Shown here: positions 7,901 through 13,504 of the stretch, piece by piece
Position numbering within the stretch: position 1 is the first letter of the stretch
Layout: each line of letters begins with the position of its first letter
Origin: CAZRGV01 sp964599655
Lineage (GTDB): Bacteria > Planctomycetota > Planctomycetia > Isosphaerales > Isosphaeraceae
Direction: 5' to 3'
Assembly (NCBI GenBank): GCA_964599655.1
Contig: CAZRGV010000150.1
Location: 1-13,504, forward strand
DNA: 13,504 nucleotides
Notes under the pieces: generated by a model
Database searches by the model: none
What the model saw: the letters and a program-made list of their open reading frames with translations, nothing else
What the model was told of the DNA's origin: nothing
Position numbers and translations under genes: made by a program

Positions 7901-7929
7901 ACCTTACTGGTCAATTGAGGATCGGTCAA
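7901..7929 (-). promoter_or_regulatory. Candidate sigma-70-type promoter of the efflux operon
   Basis: On the minus strand TTGACC (7929-7924) and TAAGGT (7906-7901) are separated by 17 bases. The -35 box matches five of six consensus bases and the -10 box three of six. The predicted transcript start would be about 20 bases before the ATG of the small secreted protein. The block ATTGACC occurs a second time at 7915-7909, inside the spacer, 15 bp away on the same face-spacing scale, and could be an activator or repressor half-site. Confidence 0.4.
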
Positions 7930-8089
7930 TGTCGATTCGCGGAGTCCGTGAACTTGCTGTCGACGAGACGTGATTCAAGCCGAAATCGGGGGTCTCGTAA
8001 CCTGGGTTTGCTGTCCTCTCCGGGCCAACTCGGCTTACCGATCGCCCGGGGTCTGAACTGCGGGTCTTTCGTGAAGGTGTGCGACGTCC

Positions 8090-8179
8090 TCACGCGGTGC
8101 GATCAGCGAGCAGGATGAGGCCAGCCACATGCTCCTGCCTGGTACGGGTCGCGAACCAGGCCCGGCACTCGGAAGACAT
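8090..8179 (-). pseudogene. Short ORF, weakly like a NusG N-terminus remnant
   Basis: A 29-codon ATG-to-TGA frame reads MSSECRAWFATRTRQEHVAG and then LILLADRTA. The core AWFATRTRQEHVAGLIL resembles the opening strand and helix of NusG-family N-terminal domains, which typically read W-Y/F-x-x-x-T-R-x-R-x-E-x-x-V/A. The frame then stops, and neither alternative frame continues with recognisable NusG sequence. It could be a decayed fragment of a specialised NusG paralogue or a chance ORF. It lies just downstream of the tRNA 3' end on the same strand. Confidence 0.25.
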
Positions 8180-8215
8180 CTCGACTGTTGTTCCCAGTTC
8201 GGCGCTTCGAGAAAG

Positions 8216-8239
8216 CTGGGGATCTAGGATTCGAACCTA
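8216..8239 (-). tRNA. 3' part of a tRNA, probably tRNA-Gln, cut by gap
   Basis: The minus strand reads TAGG-TTCGAAT-CCTAG-ATCCCCA-G: a T-stem, the invariant TTCGAAT loop, the T-stem partner, the 3' half of a 7-bp acceptor stem and a G discriminator. The missing 5' acceptor would have to be TGGGGAT. A U1-A72 pair, UGGGG opening and G73 are typical of bacterial tRNA-Gln. The anticodon lies inside the N gap, so the identity is inferred. CCA is not encoded; CTTTC follows. The remaining roughly 48 bases fit easily in the 140-N gap. Confidence 0.65.
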
Positions 8240-8379
8240 NNNNNNNNNNNNNNNNNNNNNNNNNNNNNNNNNNNNNNNNNNNNNNNNNNNNNNNNNNNNN
8301 NNNNNNNNNNNNNNNNNNNNNNNNNNNNNNNNNNNNNNNNNNNNNNNNNNNNNNNNNNNNNNNNNNNNNNNNNNNNNNN
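8240..8379. other. Assembly gap (140 N)
   Basis: One hundred and forty undetermined bases. They should contain the 5' two thirds of the tRNA and may hide further tRNA genes or repeats. Confidence 0.99.
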
Positions 8380-8467
8380 GCTGGGGTGTCATTTATACCT
8401 GTTCCACGAGGCTCAGTTCAACCCCAACGCGATCCGAGTTGGAACCGCAGAGTTCACTCTCGATGGA

Positions 8468-10996
8468 TCAGCCGCCTTCGCCGGGCAGAGGGGGCCGGGA
8501 TGGTGTCGGGGTTCCGCCCGGGGCGGTGAGCCGAGGCCGGGGGGTGACACCTGGGGTCGATTGCTCCTCGAGGAGTTTCAAAATCTCTTGCTGCCGTTGG
8601 TCGAGCCGGTAATGGAATGTCCCTTCGGTGTCGAGGTCGCCTGCTGGAATGCCCGTCAGCAACTCGATTCCGTCGTCGATCGTGTCGACGGCCCAGATGT
8701 GGAACTCGCCCGCGGCGACCGCGTCGATGACGTCGTGCCGAAGGATCAGGTGAGAGACGTTCGCTCGTGGGATGCAAACCCCCTGGCTGCCGGTCAGTCC
8801 GGTGAGCCGGCAGACGTCGAAGAATCCCTCGATTTTTTCGTTGACGCCACCGACGACCTGGACCTCGCCGTGCTGGTTGACCGAGCCGGTGACGGCGATG
8901 TCTTGTCGTAGCGGTACGTCGGCCAGCGCGCTGAGAAGGCAGTACAGCTCGGCGGAGGAGGCGCTGTCCCCCTCGATCCAGCCGTAGGACTGCTCGAAGG
9001 TCAGGCTGGCCGAGAGGGCGAGCGGGTGTCGTCGGGCGTAGCGGTGGCGCAGGTAGCCTTCGAGGATCAAGACGCCTTTGTCGTGAATATCGCCGCTGAG
9101 CTCGGTCTCACGCTCGATGCTGATCACCCCCTCCTGGCCGATGCCCGCCGCGGCGGTGATCCGGCTCGGCCAGCCGAAGCGAATCTCGCCCAGGTCGAGC
9201 AGTGGCAGGCCGCTCAACTGGCCGACGCGCTGGCCCTCTAGCGTGACCCGCAGCGCTCCCTGCTGGATCAGCTCGCGGATCTTGGCGGCGATGCGATCGC
9301 CGCGGTAGACGCGCTCGCGGAGAGCACGGCGGACGTGTTCGGCGGCAACGGTCGCGGCGCCGGCCTCTCGGGCCCAGTAACCGGCCTCGCGCGCCAGGTC
9401 GGCCACGACACCGAACTTTACCGAGAGCCTGTCCTGGTGACCGGCGTCACGGGCGCCGCAACGGATCACCTCGGCGACGGCCGACGCATCAAATGGTGGC
9501 AGGCTGTCCTCGCGAGCCGTCTTGGCGACAAATCGGGCGTAATCGCGCTGGCTCTCCGCGTCGCGTGGAGTCTCGTCCCCGAAGTCGGCTCGGATCTTGA
9601 ACAGCTCGCCGAACTCGGGGTCGGCTCCGCGGAGCAGGTAATAGAGTTCCTCCGAGCCGAGGGCCACCAGCTTGGTGTCGATCGGGATCGGCCTTGGTCG
9701 CAGAGCGGCCGCGGAGAACAGCGAGAGGGGGTCGTAGGCCTCGGTCAGAAGCTGTCCGGTGCGGAGGGCGCGTTTGAGGGGCTTCCACACCAGCGGCTCG
9801 GTGAGGGCGTCCTCCAGGTCGAGGACAAGGTAGCCTCCGCTGGCTCGCAGCAGGCTGCCTGGCTTGATCCGGGTGAAGTTGGTGCTGACGCGGCCGAAGA
9901 GGTTGACATCGTGCTCGACCGTGCCGAAGAGGTTCTTGTAGCTGGGCGAGAGTTCCACGACGAGGGGCGCCCCCTCGGTCCGGGCGTTGTCGGCGACGAC
10001 ATTGACGCGGCAGGCGAGCCAGGGGTCGCCACGCTCGAGCTGGGCGTGGAGGTCTTCAGCCGCCGGGGGTTTCTCCTGGAGCCGCTCCAGGTTTTCGAGC
10101 AAGTGCTCCTGGATGCGGTCGAGCCAGGCGGCCACCGACGGGGCGGGAAAGTCGGCTCTGGCCCGCGCCATGAGGGGGTCAAGGATGCGGCGGGCGAAGG
10201 TGCGGACGATTTCCTCGACGGCCTCCTGGAGCTCGCGCATGATCTCTTGCTGCTGGGCCATGATCGCGGCGACAAGCTCCCCCATCTCCTGCTGTCGGCG
10301 TTCGAGGTCGGTCCGCTCCGCGTCGCTGAGGCTCTCGAAGTCCCTGGCCTCCATCGGCCGGCCGTCCTTGAGCGGGATGATGTTGATCACGCCGTTGGGC
10401 AGTCGCTGCACGTGAAGGCCCAATCGCTTGGCCTCCGTGAGCAGTTTTTCGAAAAGCGCCTCGCCGCGCTTGCCGAAGGCCGCGCCCAGACGGTCGCGCT
10501 CGGCGGAAAAGTCCTTGGCCTTGAGCGCTTCGGGTAGTTCAAGGCGCAGGCGGTCGAGAATCTGCTCAAGGGTGGCGCGGAGCCGGGAACCGTGTCCGGC
10601 GGGGAGGCGCAGTGCCAGAGGGCGATCGGGCTCGTCAAAATTATGGACATAGACCCAGTCATCTGGGGTAGGCTCGCGACGGGCGCGGTTCTCCACCAGT
10701 CGCCGGATCAGCTCCTTCTTGTCGATCCCGCTGAGGCCAGAGGCGAAGACGTTGTAGCCCCGGTGGCGGATCGACAGACCGAGCTCCAGGGCCCTCAAGG
10801 CGCGATCCTGGCCGACGACCCCATCGAGGGGCTCGAGTTCCTCGGTGGTGCCGAAGCCGAGTTGCTCCGGGTCAATCGTGGGGGCCAGATCGGCCGGCGC
10901 CAGCCGCCAGCGATCGGAGGGATGGGTCGTGGCTGGTGGGGTTGGCTTGTCCATGAACGCTCGTCGCGGCCCTTTCCGCTCGTGGGATCGATTCAT
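8468..10996 (-). CDS. Lon-like (S16) ATP-dependent protease, degenerate Walker A
   Basis: The protein has 842 residues from an ATG at 10996 that overlaps the Hsp20 stop by 4 bp (ATGA). The frame is open upstream but there lies inside hsp20; a second Met at 10954 is an alternative. It is an AAA-type Lon-like protein of the LonB/YcbZ-like group, without the classic Lon N-terminal domain. The N-terminal AAA part has EPLDGVVGQDRALRALELG (about 54-72) and a nucleotide loop GLSGIDKK (87-94), in which the usual Gly and Thr are replaced by Asp and Lys. A charged helical insertion (about 140-315) follows, then a Walker B-like GGYLVLDLEDAL (387-398). The C-terminal protease domain has EGDSASSAEL with catalytic Ser678 and GGVNEKIEGF with Lys721, spaced 43 residues apart as in other Lon proteases. 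A Pro-rich tail ends the protein. It probably degrades damaged cytosolic proteins. The family is sure; ATP dependence is in doubt. Confidence 0.92.
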   Translation of the reverse strand: MNRSHERKGPRRAFMDKPTPPATTHPSDRWRLAPADLAPTIDPEQLGFGTTEELEPLDGVVGQDRALRALELGLSIRHRGYNVFASGLSGIDKKELIRRLVENRARREPTPDDWVYVHNFDEPDRPLALRLPAGHGSRLRATLEQILDRLRLELPEALKAKDFSAERDRLGAAFGKRGEALFEKLLTEAKRLGLHVQRLPNGVINIIPLKDGRPMEARDFESLSDAERTDLERRQQEMGELVAAIMAQQQEIMRELQEAVEEIVRTFARRILDPLMARARADFPAPSVAAWLDRIQEHLLENLERLQEKPPAAEDLHAQLERGDPWLACRVNVVADNARTEGAPLVVELSPSYKNLFGTVEHDVNLFGRVSTNFTRIKPGSLLRASGGYLVLDLEDALTEPLVWKPLKRALRTGQLLTEAYDPLSLFSAAALRPRPIPIDTKLVALGSEELYYLLRGADPEFGELFKIRADFGDETPRDAESQRDYARFVAKTAREDSLPPFDASAVAEVIRCGARDAGHQDRLSVKFGVVADLAREAGYWAREAGAATVAAEHVRRALRERVYRGDRIAAKIRELIQQGALRVTLEGQRVGQLSGLPLLDLGEIRFGWPSRITAAAGIGQEGVISIERETELSGDIHDKGVLILEGYLRHRYARRHPLALSASLTFEQSYGWIEGDSASSAELYCLLSALADVPLRQDIAVTGSVNQHGEVQVVGGVNEKIEGFFDVCRLTGLTGSQGVCIPRANVSHLILRHDVIDAVAAGEFHIWAVDTIDDGIELLTGIPAGDLDTEGTFHYRLDQRQQEILKLLEEQSTPGVTPRPRLTAPGGTPTPSRPPLPGEGG

Positions 10997-11460
10997 TGAA
11001 TCGTGATGTGAACTAATCGGAACTTGCTTGATTCCTTCGAAATTGTCTCTGGCGCGAGCCGCTCGCTCTGGCGCTGCTTCGGCAACCCGATGTGAACGAT
11101 GCCGAGCCGGCTCTCGGCCCACGCCGCTTCCGGATCGATCGTACATGCCAGAGTCAGCGACCTGCGGAAGGGGCCGGACCGGCGCTCGCGGTGGCTGAGA
11201 ACGGCACCTTCCGGGCGAGTTTCAGGGCGTTCGCCAGCGATGATCAGCGTCTCCTCGGTGACGCGGACCTCGAGCCGGTCCGGCGGCACGCCAGGCACGT
11301 CGATGACGACGAGATAAGCCTCGCGGGTCTCAAAGAGGTCGAGTGGGGGGTTCCACGACATTGGTCCGGGAATGGCCCATCGGCGGTAGATTCGCTCCTC
11401 GAAGAGCTCGTCCAGCCGCTGTCGGAGGTCGAGGAACGGGGAAATCCAGGGGTTGGACAT
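10993..11460 (-). CDS. Hsp20 / alpha-crystallin small heat-shock protein
   Basis: The protein has 155 residues from an ATG at 11460. The longer open frame (to 11631) is rejected because GGGAGGAG (11474-11467) sits 6 bases before this ATG. ATP-independent chaperones of this family hold unfolding proteins in oligomers. A short N-terminal arm with LDLRQRLDELFEERIYRRW is followed by the alpha-crystallin domain at about 37-128: DLFETREAYLVVIDVPGV, then LEVRVTEETLIIAGER, then SGPFRRSLTL and the closing GIVHIGLPK. The C-terminus ends HITIQ, which supplies the I-x-I anchor (152-154) that docks on neighbouring subunits. It is translationally coupled to the Lon-like protease, so one transcript makes a holdase and a protease. 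The 273-bp upstream spacer carries a palindrome that may regulate it. Confidence 0.93.
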   Translation of the reverse strand: MSNPWISPFLDLRQRLDELFEERIYRRWAIPGPMSWNPPLDLFETREAYLVVIDVPGVPPDRLEVRVTEETLIIAGERPETRPEGAVLSHRERRSGPFRRSLTLACTIDPEAAWAESRLGIVHIGLPKQRQSERLAPETISKESSKFRLVHITIQ

Positions 11461-11466
11461 GAGCCA

Positions 11467-11474
11467 CTCCTCCC
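11467..11474 (-). promoter_or_regulatory. Strong Shine-Dalgarno of the Hsp20 gene
   Basis: GGGAGGAG lies 6 bases before the ATG at 11460. It fixes the start over the longer open frame, whose added 57 residues (rich in Arg and Ser) look non-coding. Confidence 0.8.
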
Positions 11475-11564
11475 ACAACACGAGTTCGGGGGCCTTGCCT
11501 GGAGGAATCGTCCAGCGTCTCGACGCGCGCCTTGGCGATTCGCGAAAGGTCCGCCGCGCATCCC

Positions 11565-11611
11565 ATTGTATCCGGGTCGCGCGGTCGCGTCCGCTCCGGA
11601 GCGTGACGCTC
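11565..11611 (-). promoter_or_regulatory. Candidate Hsp20 promoter with palindromic operator
   Basis: A -10-like TACAAT is read on the minus strand at 11570-11565. About 20 bp upstream lies a perfect 12-bp palindrome, CGCTCCGGAGCG (11592-11603), directly joined to a second inverted repeat, GAGCG-tga-CGCTC (11599-11611), which shares its GAGCG arm. No good -35 hexamer exists at 16-18 bp spacing; the palindrome occupies that place, which suits an activator or repressor site. It does not match the CIRCE element or the E. coli heat-shock sigma consensus. Confidence 0.35.
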
Positions 11612-11733
11612 TGGCAACAAGACCTCGACACGACGAACGCGGAGGTCCCTTCCGCGCCTCAGGCCACCCCGAAAGTTCACCGAGAACATTCGCATACGCA
11701 ACATTAAACTTGTGGCAACGCATTGAAGACCAC

Positions 11734-12555
11734 TCAAGACGGATTCAAACGATAGATTCCCAGATGAGCGGGACAGCCCGCGAGCGTTGCTTCGCTCTGG
11801 GGGAGCACTTCATGCTTGCCGATGACAAGAAATCCGCCGATAATCATGTGATCAACGATTCGGATAAGGGCGTCCCTCCGCGTCGGATCGTCGAAGTAGG
11901 TCAACGCCAGGTTGCGGCAGAGAACGAGGTGGAACCGTCCCTCGGGGGTCTGTTCCCGAACGTCCTGCTCAAGGAATTCTACCCCTTGCCGGAACCGATC
12001 CGCGAGGCGGAACAGGCTGTCCGAGCGAAGGAACGCCCGACTCACCCATTCCGGTGGCAAATCTCTCAAGCTGCTGGCTGTGTAGCAGGCCTGGCGGGCA
12101 CGGCTCAGGAGCACGTTATCGACGTCCGTGGCGAGAATCCGAAGCGGTGGCGGTGAGATCGGGGGCTCGAGGCCGAGATCCCAGAGAATCCGGAGTGTGT
12201 AGGGTTCCTCCCCCGAGGCGCAGCCGGCACTCCAGCAGCGCACCTCGTGATCCCGTCGTTCCCTGGCGAGTTTCGCGAGAGCCGGCAACGTGTCGCGGCG
12301 GAGGTGTTCGAAGACATCCCGGTCGCGGCCGAACCGGGAGATGGGAAATCGGCATAGCCCGTCGAGAACGTCCCACTCTGAAGGGTGGGGTTCCAGGTGG
12401 TGTCGATAGGCGGACAGATCAGCGATGCCCAGTTCCGTCATCCGTCGTTGAAGGCGTTTGCGGACGAGGCCGCGCACCCTTCGAAAGCCATGCCAGCTTA
12501 GGCGCAGTCGCGGCAGAGCCCATTGTAAGAACGCGACACATTCGGAATCGGTCAT
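11734..12555 (-). CDS. CheR-type SAM-dependent methyltransferase
   Basis: The protein has 273 residues from an ATG at 12555; upstream codons to 12639 are AT-rich, encode an Ile run, and are rejected. CheR enzymes methylate glutamates on chemoreceptors using S-adenosylmethionine. An N-terminal helical CheR domain (about 1-95) precedes the catalytic domain: SAM-binding CWSAGCASGEEPYTLRIL (107-124), the acidic strand end LATDVD (141-146), LCRNLALTYF (212-221) matching the usual L-C-R-N-x-x-x-Y-F, and GGFLVIGKHE (230-239). The conserved F-F-R-D at the domain boundary reads F-G-R-D (74-77). The length matches single-domain CheR. No receptor, CheA, CheB or CheW gene is in the window, so the substrate may not be a classical chemoreceptor. 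It lies 71 bp after the dehydrogenase and 273 bp before hsp20. The start has only a weak ribosome site. Confidence 0.88.
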   Translation of the reverse strand: MTDSECVAFLQWALPRLRLSWHGFRRVRGLVRKRLQRRMTELGIADLSAYRHHLEPHPSEWDVLDGLCRFPISRFGRDRDVFEHLRRDTLPALAKLARERRDHEVRCWSAGCASGEEPYTLRILWDLGLEPPISPPPLRILATDVDNVLLSRARQACYTASSLRDLPPEWVSRAFLRSDSLFRLADRFRQGVEFLEQDVREQTPEGRFHLVLCRNLALTYFDDPTRRDALIRIVDHMIIGGFLVIGKHEVLPQSEATLAGCPAHLGIYRLNPS

Positions 12556-12630
12556 GATACTTGCTCTGTCCCGTGAGCGATACAAACACATATATATTGA
12601 ATCTAACATTATTATTATTATATTATCATC
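12556..12630 (-). promoter_or_regulatory. AT-rich spacer, possible CheR promoter
   Basis: The spacer between dehydrogenase stop and CheR start contains an AT-rich island (about 12575-12630) in otherwise GC-rich DNA: an (ATT)n-like tract at 12609-12626 and TATATAT near 12591-12597. The minus strand carries a perfect TATAAT at 12622-12617. No good -35 is seen at 16-19 bp (TGACCC occurs at 20 bp). It probably marks a promoter or easily melted site for CheR. Confidence 0.35.
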
Positions 12631-13504
12631 GCGCGGCACGCAGGGTCATGGCCGCTCGAACTCGCTCCTCCGCGAGTTCAACCGCCGCGACCCTGGGCTC
12701 GATCCCCTTGGCCTGGCTACGGTCCAGCGCTTCCTGGGTATTCCGGGCGATCGTCTCGGCGATTCGTTGGAATGCGACGGCCTCGGTTCCCCCACGATAC
12801 TCGACCGCGGCGCAGATCACGCCGCCGGCGTTGGCGATGAAGTCGGGCACGACGAGCACTCCCCGGCGGTGGAGAATCGCCTCGGCCTCGGGGGTGGCGG
12901 GGACGTTCGCCCCCTCGAGGATCAGCCGGGCCTGGATCGTCGGCGCGTTTTCCGCGTGGATCGAGTCGGGCCTCGCGGCCGGGACGAGAAGATCGCATGG
13001 CAGGCGGAACAGCTCGTCCCGCGAAATCGTCTGTCCCTTGCCATACTGCGTGACACGTCCGGTCTCCCGCTTGATGGCGATCAGCTCCGACACGTCGATT
13101 CCCGCGGGGTCGTGGATCGCGCCTCCGGAGTCGCTGGCGGCGACGAGCCGCACTCCCTTCTCGGCGAGGAACCGGGCCGCGTGCTGACCCACGTGGCCGA
13201 AACCCTCGATGGCCAGTGTGGCTCCTTCGAGCGTGAGTCCGCAGTGTCGAGCGGCGACTTCGGCGCATCGAGCGAGCCCGAAGCCGGTGGCTCCGATCTC
13301 ATCCAGGGGGATACCACCGAGCACCCGAGGCAGGCCGACCGACCGCCCAATCTCGTCGTGAATCCAGGCCATGCACGACTCATCGGTTCCCATGTCGGGG
13401 CCAGGAATGTAGTCGGTCAGCTCGCGGATTGCCCGGGCGAAGGCGCGAAGAAGTCGGGGCTTACTCGCCGTCTTCGGGTCGGCGGCGATCCCCGCCTTGC
13501 CTCC
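12626..13504 (-). CDS. Glu/Leu/Phe/Val-type dehydrogenase, 5' end outside window
   Basis: The last 292 residues are visible; the frame stays open to the window edge, so the start lies beyond it, and the Met at 13393 is internal. The enzyme interconverts an amino acid (usually glutamate) and its 2-oxo acid plus ammonia with NAD(P). The visible part opens with GGKAGIAADP, containing the family's active-site lysine in G-G-K, then YIPGPDMGTDE with the catalytic-site aspartate, both from the substrate-binding domain. The Rossmann domain follows with IEGFGHVGQHAARFLAEKG (about 99-117) and an acidic strand end in ASDSGG. Then come EGANVPATPEAEAIL (about 197-211) and the typical PDFIANAGGV (220-229). 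These fit glutamate dehydrogenases best, though leucine or phenylalanine cannot be excluded. The TGA at 12628-12626 falls at the edge of the AT-rich spacer. Confidence 0.93.
   Translation of the reverse strand, partial: GGKAGIAADPKTASKPRLLRAFARAIRELTDYIPGPDMGTDESCMAWIHDEIGRSVGLPRVLGGIPLDEIGATGFGLARCAEVAARHCGLTLEGATLAIEGFGHVGQHAARFLAEKGVRLVAASDSGGAIHDPAGIDVSELIAIKRETGRVTQYGKGQTISRDELFRLPCDLLVPAARPDSIHAENAPTIQARLILEGANVPATPEAEAILHRRGVLVVPDFIANAGGVICAAVEYRGGTEAVAFQRIAETIARNTQEALDRSQAKGIEPRVAAVELAEERVRAAMTLRAAR

Larger units (their letters stand above)
7930..8467. other. Intergenic region between efflux and Hsp20/Lon operons
   Basis: No convincing long gene is present here. The stretch holds a tRNA 3' end at 8216-8239, the 140-N gap, and a 29-codon ORF described separately. 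There are short inverted repeats: CCTGGT (8138-8143) with ACCAGG around an 11-base loop, and GCAGGA with TCCTGC just left of it. Downstream of the Lon-like stop, 8380-8467 shows a weak CCAAC/GTTGG hairpin (plus wobble pairs) without a T-run. Bases 7931-8089 hold nothing I recognise. Confidence 0.6.

Noticed and set aside
8215..8387. Direct repeat gctgggg on both sides of the tRNA gap as an integration att site
   Set aside because: Seven bases is too short to be meaningful, and no integrase or island gene is visible.
11714..11736. GTGG/CCAC hairpin after the CheR stop as a terminator
   Set aside because: The stem is only 4 bp with a 14-base loop and there is no solid T-run.

Overview
The window is GC-rich bacterial DNA that most resembles a planctomycete, probably Isosphaeraceae-like. 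This rests on a secreted DUF1080 protein, high GC, proline-rich envelope proteins and an intergenic hairpin repeat array. No marker gene in the window proves the lineage. Every protein gene I can support lies on the minus strand, so transcription runs from high to low coordinates. There are two assembly gaps: 10 N inside the adaptor gene and 140 N inside a tRNA region.

Right part (13504 to 8468): a glutamate-type amino-acid dehydrogenase that enters from beyond the window; an AT-rich spacer; a stand-alone CheR-type methyltransferase; a 273-bp spacer with a palindrome and a -10-like box; then a two-gene protein-quality-control operon. In that operon an Hsp20 small heat-shock protein overlaps, through an ATGA stop/start, a Lon-like protease that keeps its Ser-Lys dyad but has a degenerate Walker A loop.

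Middle (8467 to 7876): mostly non-coding. It holds the 3' end of a tRNA, probably tRNA-Gln, that runs into the 140-N gap, a short ORF that looks weakly like a NusG N-terminus remnant, and a candidate promoter for the next operon.

Left part (7875 to 289): an envelope operon. A small secreted acidic protein of unknown function is followed by a complete tripartite RND efflux system: TolC-family outer-membrane factor, periplasmic adaptor, inner-membrane RND pump. A secreted DUF1080 (3-keto-disaccharide hydrolase-like) gene sits between adaptor and pump. Spacings are a 4-bp overlap, 7 bp and 4 bp, so these four genes are almost certainly one transcript. The DUF1080 insertion is the most unusual arrangement in the window. 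Bases 1-200 carry a 56-57-bp tandem repeat able to form hairpins.

The pump genes would together export a compound from periplasm or membrane to the outside. The Hsp20/Lon-like pair would hold and degrade damaged proteins. No link between the two halves can be shown from sequence alone.
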